Made by a program: the position numbers and the translations under genes. A DNA stretch of 64,000 nt from Smittia aterrima (lineage: Eukaryota > Arthropoda > Insecta > Diptera > Chironomidae): NCBI GenBank assembly GCA_033063855.1, contig CP093830.1, forward strand, positions 7,812,854 to 7,876,853, in the 5' to 3' direction. Position 1 is the stretch's first letter; each line of letters opens with the position of its first letter. Positions 1-15,000 of this stretch are shown piece by piece. The notes under the pieces are model-generated. The model made no database searches and was not told the origin of the DNA. It saw only the letters and a program-made list of their open reading frames with translations.

Positions 1-3000
1 TATTAACTTTATTACAAACAAAGCGAAAGACATTCACGGATTTCAGTGAATTCGTGTAGAAAAGTCGTCTGATCGTCATAATTTATGTGTCTCCGCCACA
101 ACAATTTTAATTTTCCAACCTCTACGTGATATTTTATTCTGTCTGAGCATTTGTTGACAAAGAAAATTCGCGGAGAAAAGTGAAAGCTTCTTAACTTCTC
201 AAAATGAAATTCTTCATGAATTTTCATGCTCTCGCACTCGTTGACTCCAAAAAAAATCTCCTTCAATTCAACTCGACAAGATTATCCTGTTTACCGAGAA
301 ATCCGAGAAAATCAAGCGTATTCACTCATCCTAATGATGATTTGTTAGCTTTTTTCTTACGAGAGAACGAAGTCAACCACACAACTTCTTTCCGCAGCAA
401 GCGAGAAAGCAATGAAGAAAAATTGCGACTTTGAATGAGATTCATTAACAACAACGAACAATCATTAAAGCAAATTTCATTCTGCACTTTAGATACGTAA
501 ACGTCGGTGGAAATTGCTCGACAAAGTTCCGAATGAACTTGTGGAAAATGCCTCATTAATATCAAATATATTTTGCTGCTCCTTTTCAATTGCTCGAAAC
601 GAGACGAGAAAAAAATATATTTTCGAGCAGAAGTTGGTTGCGAGAATCTTTTCTTGGCACAATCAAAAGTCGTTTGTGTGTTTATTACACGAGCAGAGAA
701 AAAAATGTTTCTCGCTCAATTTTGTGCAGGGCGAAATTATCCTGGACGAAGGAGACATTCGCCCAGAAGATTCAACGTGACGTGATCAGTATACAAAACC
801 TCATTAGTACATAAATATTCTTTATGAGTTGGAAGAAAATCTTTTCATTGCTTCCGAAGAGAATTTATACTTTTTATGAGGCCACAGACGTAAATTATTA
901 TTATTTCCGTTGAAACTTAATCGATAAATCAGAAGGCGATGGCACGGTCGGTCATTTAAGGACTTTGACTTTCCTTCGATAATGACGATAATGAATATAA
1001 ACGTCGCCTGTGCAAGTTTTTTCGGGAAAGATGGAGCTTAATTACAGGCAATTTAAGGTCACAACAGATAAAACAGTGAGCAGGAAAGATGAAAACTCCT
1101 CCGGAATTTTGTGTTGGCGAAAGTCAAAGTTTCGTTTACGTGATCAGATTTGCTTTAGGAACATTTTGAAAGTGATGTACATGCATAATTCAAAATGATT
1201 GAGGAAGGTACTTAGATCATCAATTTGCAATGAAGAAACTCGAGTTTCTTGGATTAATAGAAATTCACGTTCAATGTCGAATCGATTTATTTTGATTACT
1301 GAAGGAAGTTCGATTGTGAAGTCTCGTCACGTAACTTCCAAATTTTCCCGATTTCCTCAAACTTCCTGCGAACCGCAAGACATTAAAAGTCTTTCCTGCC
1401 AAACTCAACAAAGTTTTCCACGCCAAACAGAGCTCGATAGAGAGATTCGCCCTCGTAGAGGAACAAACAAAGAAAAATTTCGCTCTCACTTAAGATAATT
1501 TATGGATTTCAATTTGAGATAATTTGTTTATTTTTCCAATTTTCCTTCAGCATACAATATGTTGTCTTAGCAAATTGGGTTCTCGCTTTGTTCTTTGACT
1601 TGTTTTTGTTTTCTTTTTGTTTTATTAGTTTAGCCCCTGACGAGAGCAATCGGAGTTGAAGCATCTTCCATGGAAATTATCATAAAGCAAGCGAAACTTT
1701 CTTCGAGAAATAATTTTTCGAAGGTAGCCGCAAAAAACTTTTTCAACTTTAACTTGTTAAAGCTTCTCCACGATACGAAAGAGGCGGCAACCCCCGGCTA
1801 AAGGTTAAAGGGCAGCGATTCGGTGGACTTTCTTTTAATAAAACAAATTTGTTTTTATTTTTCGGAACTAAGTTGATTTCTGCTGATAACAAAAAGTGAA
1901 TTTAACGAGCAGGGAAAAAGGTTTCGTTGATAAGAATCATTTTAAGAAGGAATCGAATTTCGGTTCCGTGTCTTGAGGCGTCGCAAAAGTATTCAAACTT
2001 CTTCCACACAAAAGTAGAAGAAAACTCATTAATTCCAACTCGAAAGTGATTAAAACTCGCACGATCCAATTTGAACGAGCGTTACATTCATAAATAACAA
2101 ATTGAAGCATTATTGCGCAATTATATCATAAAGCGAACGAACATACGAGCCAGCACAAAAAAATAAATTGCTTCTTTTATATCAATTCAGCATCGCTTTT
2201 CATTAAAAGTCATGTTTTATTTCTCTCGTCGTGTTGTTGCTCTCTCTGTTTTTAAAGCTTTGATCGTCTCTATTAACATTTATATTGGAATTTTATAGCT
2301 TTGGCAAATATCGAAGAAGCAAACCGAGTGAATATTATTCGTCTCACTTCGACGTAGCGCTGCGATCGAACAAAAAAACTTCTGAAACTCGAAATTTAAT
2401 TTATTGTTTTCAACGAAACTTTTTAGCCTACGAAAATTGGTTCTCGTCTGTAGATTCTGCATTTATTGAATTTTCACGACTCAATCGAACGTCGTCTGAA
2501 CAAAAGAATAATCGGAGCCTTTTTTTATGAGTTTGCGGATGAATTTTCTATGAATTTTTATTGCTACTTTTGAAAAACGATTTTCTTCAAACTCTAATTA
2601 ACCATGAAGAGATTTTATCGGTTGTGTCTGCTTAATTTACGATTCGACGAATCGAGTTTAATGGTTTTATTCAACTCGTACTTCCACATTTCACTATATC
2701 ACTCGGAAGGGGACCTTATGAGATAATAAATTACGTCACAGTTGCTTGAAGCTTTGAGTTTCCTCCAAGACTTACTGAAATGAAACGAAACGGAAGCTGT
2801 TTGCGTTGCTTGTAAGATTTTGCTTCCTTCCTTTGCAATCTCATTCAGGATCTCATTACATATGTTCCGCTATGAAATTCATAACCTGTTTACTTTGAGG
2901 ATAATCGACGAAATATCTACAAAATATCAACGATTTTCCAAGCAAACGACTCGCTTCATTAAACTTTCGGATCAAGTTTCATTTAAAATTACTGGCTTTG

Positions 3001-6000
3001 TCAGCAATTTAAAGGATATTCCGAGAAAATCCCTGAATCTTTCCATAACTTTGGTCGCCCCATCTTTAAACAAGAGAATTTTCTTGCTTTTGGCAAACAT
3101 TCCGGATCATGAAACGACTCACAGAGATAAAAAATTATGCAACTTTCAATTGCAGATTATCAGAAAATTGTGAAAGCAATTTTCCTCGAAGCGAACGTGA
3201 AATGTGCAACGAGGGACAAATTACGATATTTCATTGCTTTACCAAAATTAAATTTCAAGATCTCGTTTTCAAGTCAAAGAATATCGCATCTCGTCTCAAA
3301 TTTCCATTGACAAACTGCTCAAGAAAACGGCAATTTAAGAAAATTAGCATTTATGGTCGTCATAAAAAAATTGAAGACTAGTTTTCATCCCCTAACGAAC
3401 GATGAAGACGAGCGAACGAGCGAGAGTAATGCCAATCTGTTTATGGTTCGAGCCAACAACAAAAGGGATTCCACTCTCTCGCATCAAACCAGAAGGCAGA
3501 GGGGTTCGCTTGCAAATGAAGTTAATTTAATTTTCTCTCATCTAAAATGATTTATTTCCTTTAAACTCTTCCCCGTTATTGTCGAGGCGATGCATAATTT
3601 TGTAAACTAAAATGATGTGATTAAAGTGTATGAAAACGTGTTTGTTTTCTGTATTATTTCTGCTTGCTTTTCGTCTTTTCTTTTTAAGGGTTTTCATCCG
3701 AATGAAAGAAGTTCTTCATCGAGAGCTTACGTTAATTAAAATTTAGTGAAGTTTGTGTTTCACGTTCCATTTTGTTTCCCAAGATTATTGGCTCAATTAT
3801 AAAGATTCTAATGAACTTCAGACTTTGAAGAGACTACCTAACCAAAATAGAAAAACCCTTTTGCAAATAATAATAAAAGAACTCTCTCCGCAGTCTTTTC
3901 CTTTTTTATTTTCCTCTTTGTTATTCATAAAAGTTGAAAGGGGTGATAAAATGTATCGCATCCTTTATGACGCAATTGAGAATAAGCGAACGCATTTAGA
4001 AACTAACCGAGAGAAAATTCATATTCTTTATGAGATATTTGTGTTGCACATAATTTATTGCATGCCGCAAATAGCGGAGGCCGTTGTGTATTGACTGGAA
4101 ATATTTTGAAAAAACAAAAAAAAGATTTATTGCGCAATAGAACAGGAAGAATTATGGCAGTGGAATCATACGATCAATCAGGGACAGTTCGGTTCTCTTT
4201 TACTGAATTCGATTTGCTTGCTTGCGTCTCTCGATAGAGAACATGCAGAAAGTAAATTTATGAACCTGCTCGGACAAAAAAATATTTTGCAACTCGAGGT
4301 AATCTGATCACGCCGAAAATAACGAAAAAAACGAGGAAAACTATTTCAATTTGCAAAAATTGCACATCAAAGCAAAACTGAATTTCCGCAAACGATATCA
4401 AGAAAATACTTTTTCTTGTGCACTTAATCAGCGCTCTACAGTTATTTATGTTCCATGTTTAAGGATTCAAAGCATATTCGTAATTTTATGTGATTTGAAT
4501 TGAGATACGAGCTGTAAGTTTAAAAGGCTTTTCCCTTTGCTTCTTTCTGTGGAGGAAGAGAAGGTGAAGTACGTCACGTTGATTCCTAGAAAATGGTTTG
4601 AATAATTTCAATTGAGTTTTTCTTCTTAGTTTCTCCCTAACTTTTCGTTCTTCCCCAATGTGTCAGATCTGAAGTGAATTGAAAAACTTTTTCATTTCTA
4701 CCAGAAAGTTGCTAACGTCATGAATAAAAATATATCTCCGATCGTTCAGCTCGACAATTGAAACTTGCGAAGGGAAGAAAATTTCCATGAAAGTTTATTG
4801 ATCTCTCCCTTATGATAGTGATAATCATTTTTCGCAAAAATAAATTAAAAGTGAATCCTTGTGCAGTCCCCTTTCAAGCGACAGAAAAGTCCTTAAATCA
4901 AGGAAATCAAAAAAATGAAGCGGGAGGAGGGTTGCTGTTAACATTGTTCATAAAAAATTGACTCGGTCTCTAAAGAAAAGTCAGAAAATCGAACGAGGGG
5001 AGGCGAAGAATTTGTGTCTGCAGTGAAAATGATTTAATCTTATCAGTTTTCGCTTATCTTAGAAGAATGTTGCGTTCGAAGTCGAAATGAAGGAAGACGA
5101 GGGGTTAAAAGTAATTTGTAATGTGTTCGGGAAAATCCCGCAGCTAATTTTACGTTTTCTCGTATCTTTCGCCTTAAAAGCGATAGAAGAAGAATGACTC
5201 ACCCTTTTATATCATTTACCAACTGCATAATCTCACAGAACGAAGGAAAAACGAGAGAAATGAAGAAAATGTGGTTTCACTTCACCCTTCGATAAATTTT
5301 AGTTAAATTGTGAAAACGAAGGCGAATGCAAATTCCAATGAAAATACTTTCTCGCATGACTTCACGACTCTTCTCTTTCAGCCTTCGCTTTCCAAATTAA
5401 ATTTATTGATATTATAAATAAAATTTTCCAATATTTCCTCAATTGTAAAGTTGAATAGTCAATTGATCGAAGCGACTCTTTGTTAAACGCAAGTAGCTGA
5501 ATTTAGAAATTACAGAGGAAGCGAAATGGAAAAGCACTTGAGTTAATGGCAATGCTTCAAGTGAAGTGAACAAATTTTACTGAAATTGAAAACTTTTCCT
5601 TGGGAAATTTAATTGATTGTTTGAGGAATTTTCATGGATCAATGGAAAGCTTCAAGCGAATTGAGAACTCAAAAATAAAAACGACTGTGATCAGAAAGTA
5701 GTTCAAACGATGTTTTCTGAAACTTTTTTAATTCAATTGGATTTAGTTTTCAGTTGAAACTTTTGAGCGTGACCTCTCGCTCCCCACTTTGTGAGGAGTG
5801 ACGAGGGGTTGTAAGTGATGTCACTGAAATTAAAATTTTCATTTATAATTAGAAAGACTTCTCTTGATATCACTGAGGATCGATTCCTCGACATGACTAC
5901 TCCATGGCAATGATTCCTTGGCAACGTTGTTATTCATAACGTGATAATCGACCATAAATTTTAATTCATTCCATTCGTTCATTCGTTTTTTTTTCTTGCT

Positions 6001-9000
6001 TTTTGAAACGGAAACTTTTTCCCCAGCAACAATTTCCAAGTGAATGATATCGAGTCCACTTGAAGCGAATAGTTTAATTCAATTAGAGCCTTTTTCCTCC
6101 TTCCATAACTAAATCAAGTCGTTGATAAATGTTTTCCAGCCGAAAAAAAAAGAAGAAACTCTTTCGATGTTGGAACCTTAACCTTCGTCTAATCCAATTT
6201 TCTTTGGAAGTTCTCCCCGCGTCGCATGAAAAATATAAATTGACGCTGTCGAAATAATTTTTCCTGGTAATTTAATTTATTTGGAGAGCTCGAGCATGAA
6301 ATAGGAAAACCACTTATGAATCAATTCCATCGATTTTTGACCTCGTCAATAACAATTCGAGCTCCTCATGAAGTTACGATCCCGGAATATTTTGATTTTA
6401 TACGACTTTTGTGCTTTTTATTGTCAAAGGAAAGAGACAATACATAAAGATAAACCTTTTTTTGTGACTGAAGCCTTCCTGTGGATGAGCATAAAGTTTA
6501 TGACAGAAAATTCTTCCTTCATAGTTAAAATATAAAAATGGCAACATCGTGTCGTAAAAAAGTTTAATTCCATTCTCGGTCGAGTGAGTCAAACGTTCGT
6601 ACATACGAATATTGTCTGGGCTTAACTGGAAGAACTTTCAGGGATTGTCCAAAAATTACTTTCTGTTTCAGAAGATTTGTAAGAAACAAATAAAGTTCAT
6701 TGAACTTTAAGAGAACATAAGCAGCTTTTAAAGAGAAGATTTTTTTAAAGAGATCTCAAAGTCATGGATGATTGGCATAAGCTTCTACGCTTGATAGGTG
6801 AAAGCTTTGTTCTACCTTCGACATGTCATTGAGCTTATAAATCACACAAGACGAGCTTCTCTTGAAGTTGATATCAAGGCCGCCTCATGTGTCGAGTAAC
6901 AAGCGGAAGTACAACGTAGGCAAAAAATAATTCTGCGCCACTTAACAATGAAATATGAGCCGATAACAATGAAAATAATAATAAACATACATTGTCGAGC
7001 AATAATCATAAAAATATTAATTTAGAGCTTGCTTCCGTGCATCGACTTCGACTTCCCTTCCACACACTTCAGCTTTTAGGTCAACCAAATAACGAGAGTA
7101 GCAGAAGGAGCAAAAAGAAAAATTGGCTTCGTTGTTTATGGTTATTTGCACAAAACACGTCATTTCTTCGACAGCGTCACAGAGCTCGTTGTTGCTCAAT
7201 GTGTTGAATAATTGGATTAGTTAAATCTTTCGCCTATGCTGTTCGTAATGATTATTAAGGTGTTGATTATCCAACTAAAAGCTGTTGAGAAAGAGCCGTG
7301 AAGAATGAAGTTTATTAATTTCCTGTTTCACTTTAACTTTGTCCGAACTAAAAAAGCTAAACACGTCGAAGAGTTCTTGGAAGATCTTCTCCCTCTTCAT
7401 CAGAGATTAAAGCCACGTCTTATCAAATCTGATGAACAGTTTTGTGTCCTTTGTCTACATCTTAACATCGTCATAACTTCCAATGAGCGTCAAGATGTTT
7501 TATCTGTATCGTGTCTCATTTGTCGAGGATGAATGTCTTGAAAGACAAGTCATGAATATTAATTCGACCTCGCTCGCTTCGCATTCAAAATGTTAAATTA
7601 AAGTTGCATGCGAGACGCGCTTTAAACATGCAGAAGAAGCATCATTTCTCTTCTCTCTCACAACCGCAGCCACAAAGTCATAAAGAAAAATTGTCAACGG
7701 ATAATACATTCTCGATGAGCATAAACAGGCGCAAATATGAAAGGCATTAGAGGATGGAGGAGCGAAGTAAAGGAGGAAGAAAGAGTCATAATACATGGCA
7801 CGCATTTCTACAACCCTGATACGTGAACGACATACGAAATGAAGCCGAGAAAATGAATATTCTTACTCTTCCTCATCCTCGTAGAGCTCCAACCAAACCG
7901 ACACATATTTTCACTTCGTTCATAGCTTCTAAGAAAACACTCTGTCACTTACCAAAGCAGCAAAGCATCGGCGGAATATTCAGGACATGATTTCAATATC
8001 TTCCGATGATTTCGACTTTGTTGCGAAACAATTCTCATTCGATGAGGATTCCAGCTGGTCAAGAAGAGTCAGAATCATGTGTCGTTGACTTCTGAGATTT
8101 CCTTTGATTCTTCTCGTTTTGTTGCACAAGAGATAGAAAACTTTTGTCGAAACTTTTAATTGAATTTCAAGCCGAGCGATTCCGATTTTGATGCTGTCGG
8201 AATATTTAATTTTGTTATGCCTCGAACATACGTGCAAGGCTCATGTCACGCGCTAGTCTCCCTCCACCCTCTCTCCCTCTCGCGCGTATTGACTAAATGT
8301 TTATAATTTGAAAATTCTTTAATTCATGTGCTTGCGCTGTGCGTGGGAGTTGCCATCATTTAAAACTCGTAGTTTCGTGTAATTACGACCTATGCCAACA
8401 GTTGTCCCAGGGACAATCTAGTTGACACAAGGATAAACACAAACATGACCTGGATTCATTGGAGAGTCGTTTCCTAGCTTTGGAGCAGCCTGGTGCGAAG
8501 TGATCAAATTCAATTTCCATTAAGAAATCCTCTAAATCATCGCTCACGTGTGAAGCACTCGGTGAAATTAAAGTTTTCCTCTTCTCTCTCCTTGCGAGAG
8601 TTTTCTCTATTTGAATTGTATCCCGTATCAAGGGAGGAGCAGAGGCAGCAGAAATTTGTAGACAAATTGAAAAGGCAAATATTTGCTTCCATTTTCTCAT
8701 TCTCTCGTCTCAAACCGATGAGATGAGATTTCTCGATGCTTTCAAGCTTCAACTTGCGTTCCGGACTATAATCCTTAATAATATGGGTTTGAGATATCCG
8801 AAGCGATTTCCTTGCTTCCATCAGAAGAAGACGAAATTGTTGACCTAAATAATCAATAAGTTCTCTCATTGATTTTTCATTTAAGCCTTGCACGCAAGTT
8901 TTTCGAAGAAAAGTTTTTCAATTTTGTATCAGCTCGTCGCTTGAACTAATTACAATATTTCATCGATTAACGAGCATTAAAGCTGCTTTCGTATTCATTT

Positions 9001-12000
9001 ATTCGCGTCGGAATAATCGTTTAATCTACATTGAATTAGTTTTCGCTCGTGAAATGAGGAATTATCGTTTGACGTTAATTGAAATTTAGATGGAAATTGG
9101 AATTCGAAAACTGTTAACGTCAATATCGATGAGCTATTAGTTTCTTAAAATTAATTCCGGAAGCTCCCTGATGTTTCTATCGCGGTTATCGATTGACTTT
9201 AGCTGCTTTGAGATTTCCCGGTAACATTTAACAAGATACACGAAGCTTGTGGTTTGCCAAAGCTTCTTCTCCTTGCTTTATTAGTTCTCTTGATTGACAT
9301 TATCTGATGAGATTATTGACGCTAATAGAATGAAATATTCCGCAACCCTCCCACTAAAGTAAAAACAAAATGTAGATTCAAGGCTTTCAAATGTAAACTT
9401 AGTTAATTAAAGTTCTTTGTCGAGAATTTTAATCTCTCGCCCTCGGACAAACATCTCATGCTTTACAAAGTTCATCCAAAGTGCAAACAGACTTTGCTCT
9501 GTTTTAATTTGAGTCTAGCAGCAGTTTTAATGTGATGCACATAAACAAACAGACAAATTTTTATGCAAATTTTCGTAAAAAAAAGGAGTCTGTGCTCTTG
9601 CATGAGAGAGCTTGCAACATCTTGTACTTCATTTAGTTTTATCTATGTAAATATTTGCTGATGTTTTCTTGAATAAGTTTTAATCCTCTCATGGGACATT
9701 AGGAAATTGGGTCACGAAGCCTCAAATTTTTCTTCCTTTGCTGATGATCTCAAGAGTAATTACTCAAAGTGCTTGAAACGTTTCGTTGCTGGCAGATTTT
9801 CCCTTGAGACTTGCACGAGCATTTCAAAATTTAATAAATCTTGAAGAGAGAAAGAGAAAATGAAACAAAATTTGAACTGAGGCCACACACTGATTGCATC
9901 GCTTCATCTTCATCGTCTTCCTTCCTCATACTCGCAATTGTTGTACTCACAACAAGGACACAAAACTCAGGAAGCTGATGACGATCTTGTGTGAAGGATG
10001 AAAGATTTTTCAAGAAGTCTGACAAACAAATATTTCCGTTCTCCCCGAAGCGAGAAAATAAACAAATGAAATGAGATTTTTTTTTCTTCATCTCTAAAAT
10101 CACAAATTGTTCTCTCGCAAAGTCTCAAGTGTTTAATTTGTCTTCGTTCGTTCACTCGACAAAATGTGACAAAAACGAAATAAATTGAGATGAAGAGACA
10201 AACAAAAAAGAAAAAGAACGAAATTCGTGTATTGATTTTCAAAGAATCACAAAAGGTCAAACAGAATCAATTAATCAACAAAAGCCAGGACACCCAACCG
10301 GGATAGACGAAGGTGAAGAATAAAAATTCCATTTAACAATTTTCTTGGTCCATTGTGCGTTTTTGAATTCTGATCCTTTTGTCAGAAAAATAAGATTTCT
10401 CATCTTAAGACGAGAAAGTGCAACTCTCGATATTGTTTCACATTCGATCAGAAGAAGTTTTTAAGTTCTGATTGAGACACAATACCTGAGAGACTTCTCT
10501 ATGACCATTCTTCTTTCTAATGTGCTCCTTTCAGGCAAACAAACTCGCAGCGCATTAAATGAAAATCGTATTATCGATAAATTGATGTTTCCTTTCGATG
10601 CTAAAGCAGAAAATAAAGATTTTTGCTGAGAGAACAATCGAAAGGTGCAAACACACAAAGGAAACTGTCGATTGTTTCTCATTGTGTCGTTCTGAGACGA
10701 TTTTACACGACAAGAATGATGTGCGGGACGGTTTAGCTGAGCGTTATAAAGCAAATCTGTTCATGGCACTTTCTATACTTTGCACAATAGAAGAATCTTC
10801 GTCGTCTCCTCGACAATAAAAACATTTTGATTTGAAAGTAATCATTTCTGGAGAAAAAGGACAATCGTTTGAGTTATTAATAATGGTGAGTCTTAAACTT
10901 CACAACCTAACGTCTGTGCTCTTGCTAGAATCTAGAGTCCCAATGATAAATTGCAATCTATTTTATTACTTATTTATATGAAATAATTCAGGCTCAGCTC
11001 GTGTACGTGTCACAATAGACCACGTTCTCAAATAAATAAAACCCTTTCTGCTTCATTTAATCCTGAAAATATCGCCCGAAGCCTGATGAGAAAAAAAGCG
11101 AATTCAATCCGAACGAGAATGGATTGTGTTGCAATAATTTAAACATAAAACTTATTGTTTGTAACATTGGATTTCCTCTTTCTCTCTATCGAACTGATTC
11201 CAACGCTGCTTCGTGAATCCATCTCGAAGCTCAAGCCTTCGAGCTCTTCTGCATTGCAAATTGAGCTTCACTCTGGCGAGAAGGAAATTTATAGTCATTT
11301 GGTTTTGCAGTTTTCTTGCAAAATCTCTTCATTTTTCATGTGCACTGGAATTTCCCTTCTTCATCAGAAACGATCGTTGACCCCCCCAAAGGCGAATCAA
11401 TTTCAATCTCTGTGTCGTATTTGCATTTGAATAACAAGAAAAGTTTCGTGTTTCCAACGCAAGCCGATATTCAATTCTCAACTCGGTTTTTTTCCTCCTT
11501 CTCAGCCTCGCCTCGACATCAGACTAAGGACATTGCATAAATTTTCAGGAAGTGACAAAATCGCTAGCAGGCATCGAAATGAAAAATGCTCTCTCTTGCA
11601 TGCAAATGAAATCAAGCGATATTCTGGGCTTAATTTAGTCCAGTGGAAAAACCACATTTGCATTTCATGTTTATCGTTTCGAGGCCTGAAGCTTCACGTG
11701 GAGAGAAAGCGAGGACGGGCTGATCTAAACATGCACTCGTAGCGCCATAAATTTCCAATCATTGTTATTACAGACGAAAAACAGTTTGACATGAGTGAGA
11801 TGTGTTGCGTTGAGAGTTTCGAATGAATTGCGATTAAAAAGAGATTGACAATCGTTTTGGAGAATTCAATTTAGAAGTTTCGAGTTTCTTTAGAAATGAA
11901 AATCATTAATCGCGAGAGACTCATCAATTTTTTCTGTTCATTAAAATCAGCACGCGCTCTCCACTTCAATTTCTTTGTTCACCTGATTCTGTTTTATCAA

Positions 12001-15000
12001 AATATTATCATCACATCGACCGTGAACATGTCTTCCACTTTATTTTCTATTCACAACCCTCAACGACTCAAAATATTTGCATGCAATTAATTTTGACGAG
12101 AACATGAATTCTATGAGCCGCTCTAAAAGTGCCGTTTAAGCGCAACAACAGCAAAGCACGCAACGACAGCGAAACTCAATTTGATTTGTTTAATTTTCGA
12201 GCAAAAATTTTCTGTCATCTGCTGTTACGACTTTTATTGATTTTTCGATCGTCGCAAAAAGGCGCTTTCGGGAAATTTTAATGAAAATTCAAATTAAAAC
12301 TGTGCCGGAGCGTAGTTCGCTGCTGCTCGCTCCGCTCTTGTTTTTTCATTAAAAAAGCATATTCAATTTATTTAGACAACATCTGTGCAAACAGTGAAGG
12401 AACTTTGCCGCTGCAAAACACAAATTTTACGATTATTCCGGTCAAGTTATGCAGTTTTAATTTTACTTGAAGGCAAGCCAAGTGGAAGAAACAACAGAAA
12501 CTTGATCTCAATGACGCCATCGTGACATAAATTCGTTCCAGGAAGAAACTTTTTCTCCGCATGTAAAATTTAATTTCGAATGAATTTTTCAGGAGACAAA
12601 ACTTTTATCGTAAAACGAAAAAGTTGGACGTTTGTTTTCATTCGTAGATTGTCGTCTAACTACGCAGGATCACCTCCAAGTCACAACTTAATTCACCAGA
12701 CGAGCATAGACAACAATATTCTGTTTTAATTTCTAACATCGGAGATTCTACTTCAATTGGATTTTGTTTCTTTCTATCGTTATGTAAATTTCCGAGCTCA
12801 CAACAAACATTGCATTTCAAGTCATGACTAAACTTTCTCCATTTATTTCAATTTTCGCTCCTTCTTTGTAATTTGCCATCATCATGAGCAACAGCAACAA
12901 GAAATACTTTATTATCCCATTATCCTTCAAAACTCTCCACTCCCAAATCCCTGATAATCTATTTAAGAATTCAGCAAACAGCTGAGCTGCAGAAATTCTA
13001 AATTAAATTTAAATTGTATTTACTTTGCACAGCACTTGAATGTTTTACGAATTTCGAGAAGACGGAAGAACGGAAAGGACTCGCTTTGCTTTCGCCTTTG
13101 AACAATAATTACCATTCCATGTTTAGGAGCATAAACAAAAGAGCCGATGTTGGAATTGGAACCGTTGTATTGCACAACATGAAAGAAGCCTAAGCCTTTA
13201 TGAAAACCATTTAAGCACTTTAGTTGCTTTTAATCTACTGAATGTTATTCAAATTCTCTCTCTGCACTTTCATTAAAATTCTGCTCTTGTAAACATTATA
13301 TTTACTTCGAATACATTTGTTTTTCTTTTCGCTTTCCATTGCGCAAACAATCGACTATTCTATTGATAACTTTGCAGACAAATGCTTGGGATTGTTTGTT
13401 AATTAAGTCTACAGGAAATTTTTTGTTTAAACTTCATTAAATTAATCAAAATGACATCACTGTTTGACAATTCCCGTTAACAAGTAAACTCTCACATTTA
13501 TTTTCCTAATCGAACTTCACAAACAACGCCGACTGTAATGGGATAGCAAAGCAAAGTCCTTTTGATTAAATTCTCTCTCGAAAACGAGAAGAGAAAATTG
13601 AAAATTCAAATTCTGACATTGATTAAACTTTATATCGAATGATTTCCACATTTTGGCGATGGCCCTGTTTGTGTTTTTAACGAAAATTGAATTATTTAAT
13701 AAATTTTATGAATATTAGAAAATGAAATTGACTTCAATCGACTGAGTTTTGAGTATGTTTGTTGTTTGTTGTATGTTTAATCTGCTCCAGGACTCGATTA
13801 TGGTAATTTTGAGTTGGGAAAAAATCGTTAAAACAAATATGCACAGCATCAAGCATGGACCAAAACAGCCGACTCGAATATTTAGTTAAACATCGATTGA
13901 CGAAACAATCAAACAGAAACCGAGAACGTTTGAATATAATTTCGTTGGAAAATTCATAAAATATTCACATTGTGTAACTTAAATGTTTTCAATCCAATCA
14001 TGCGTTATTTGCAAGAGCATTTGATAACGCATTGTAAACAGGATAGGTTAAGAGCCGCCTGTCTGCTTGTTTCTATCAATCGAGATTATGTTATTCAAGC
14101 TTTTACACAACACGAGCATTTTGCTTCGCAGCATTGAACAGAATTTTGATGACCGGTTAGTGTAGGCAGGGACGAAAGGCTCTTAAAAAGCTTCTTGCAA
14201 AATGAACGAAGACGATGACAGAACGTCGACGCATTAAATTTCCATATAGATTGATGTGAGGCATTTAAATATTGATGGCATAAATAATTACAAGGCGTTT
14301 ACATTTTGGGTGCGACTGAAATATTTTTCGACAGCTTCCTAAAAACTCCTTGATGTCTCTTCGACGTCACTTGTCGTCAAGCCCTTAATGTTATGTAGGA
14401 ATATTATCATAAATATTTATGCAAGCTCTCGAATTGAATGCATATTTTTACGATCGAAATGATGAAATGACGAGATTCCGAGAGAAGCGTTTAGATAAAA
14501 TGTTTTCGTCGCTCAATCGTTGCTCTGACAATTCAATCAATCAATAAAACTACGACATGATTAATAAAGTAAGTCAAAATAGCATGTCACGAAATTAATT
14601 CAATAAAATAGCATTTTTATTGACTTCGAACTTCGGAGAATTCCATCAACTGTGACAGTTAGGCATCATAAAAAAACTCCGAATGAGAGTGATGGTGCCA
14701 TAAAACTCTCAGCTAAGAGACGTCTAATCTGTAAAACCATCAATTGCATAATCACCTGCCATCCTGACGAAGAGCAGAGAACTTGGGAGTCGTTAACTAG
14801 ATTCACTCAGTAGACTTCTCTCCACCGTCGACGTTCGTCGTCGACCATAAATACAAACGAGAGAAATTCTCATGAAGCACAACATGAAGGCAAACAATGG
14901 GAAACCAAACCGAAGTGAGTGAGGCGAACGTGGAAAGAAGAATAAAACAATAAACAAATATTTACACCAAAAAGGTGTATAAAAATAAAAATTATGACAT

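Noticed and set aside
3680..3710. AAGGGTTTTCATCCG, similar to the MITE inverted end in the IR intron
   Set aside because: One T shorter and no matching inverted partner or TA pair nearby; likely chance.
8537..8893. 118-codon minus-strand ORF with a helical-looking N-terminal half
   Set aside because: The first 70 residues look protein-like, but no family is recognised, the start is not ATG, and the C-terminal half is low-complexity.
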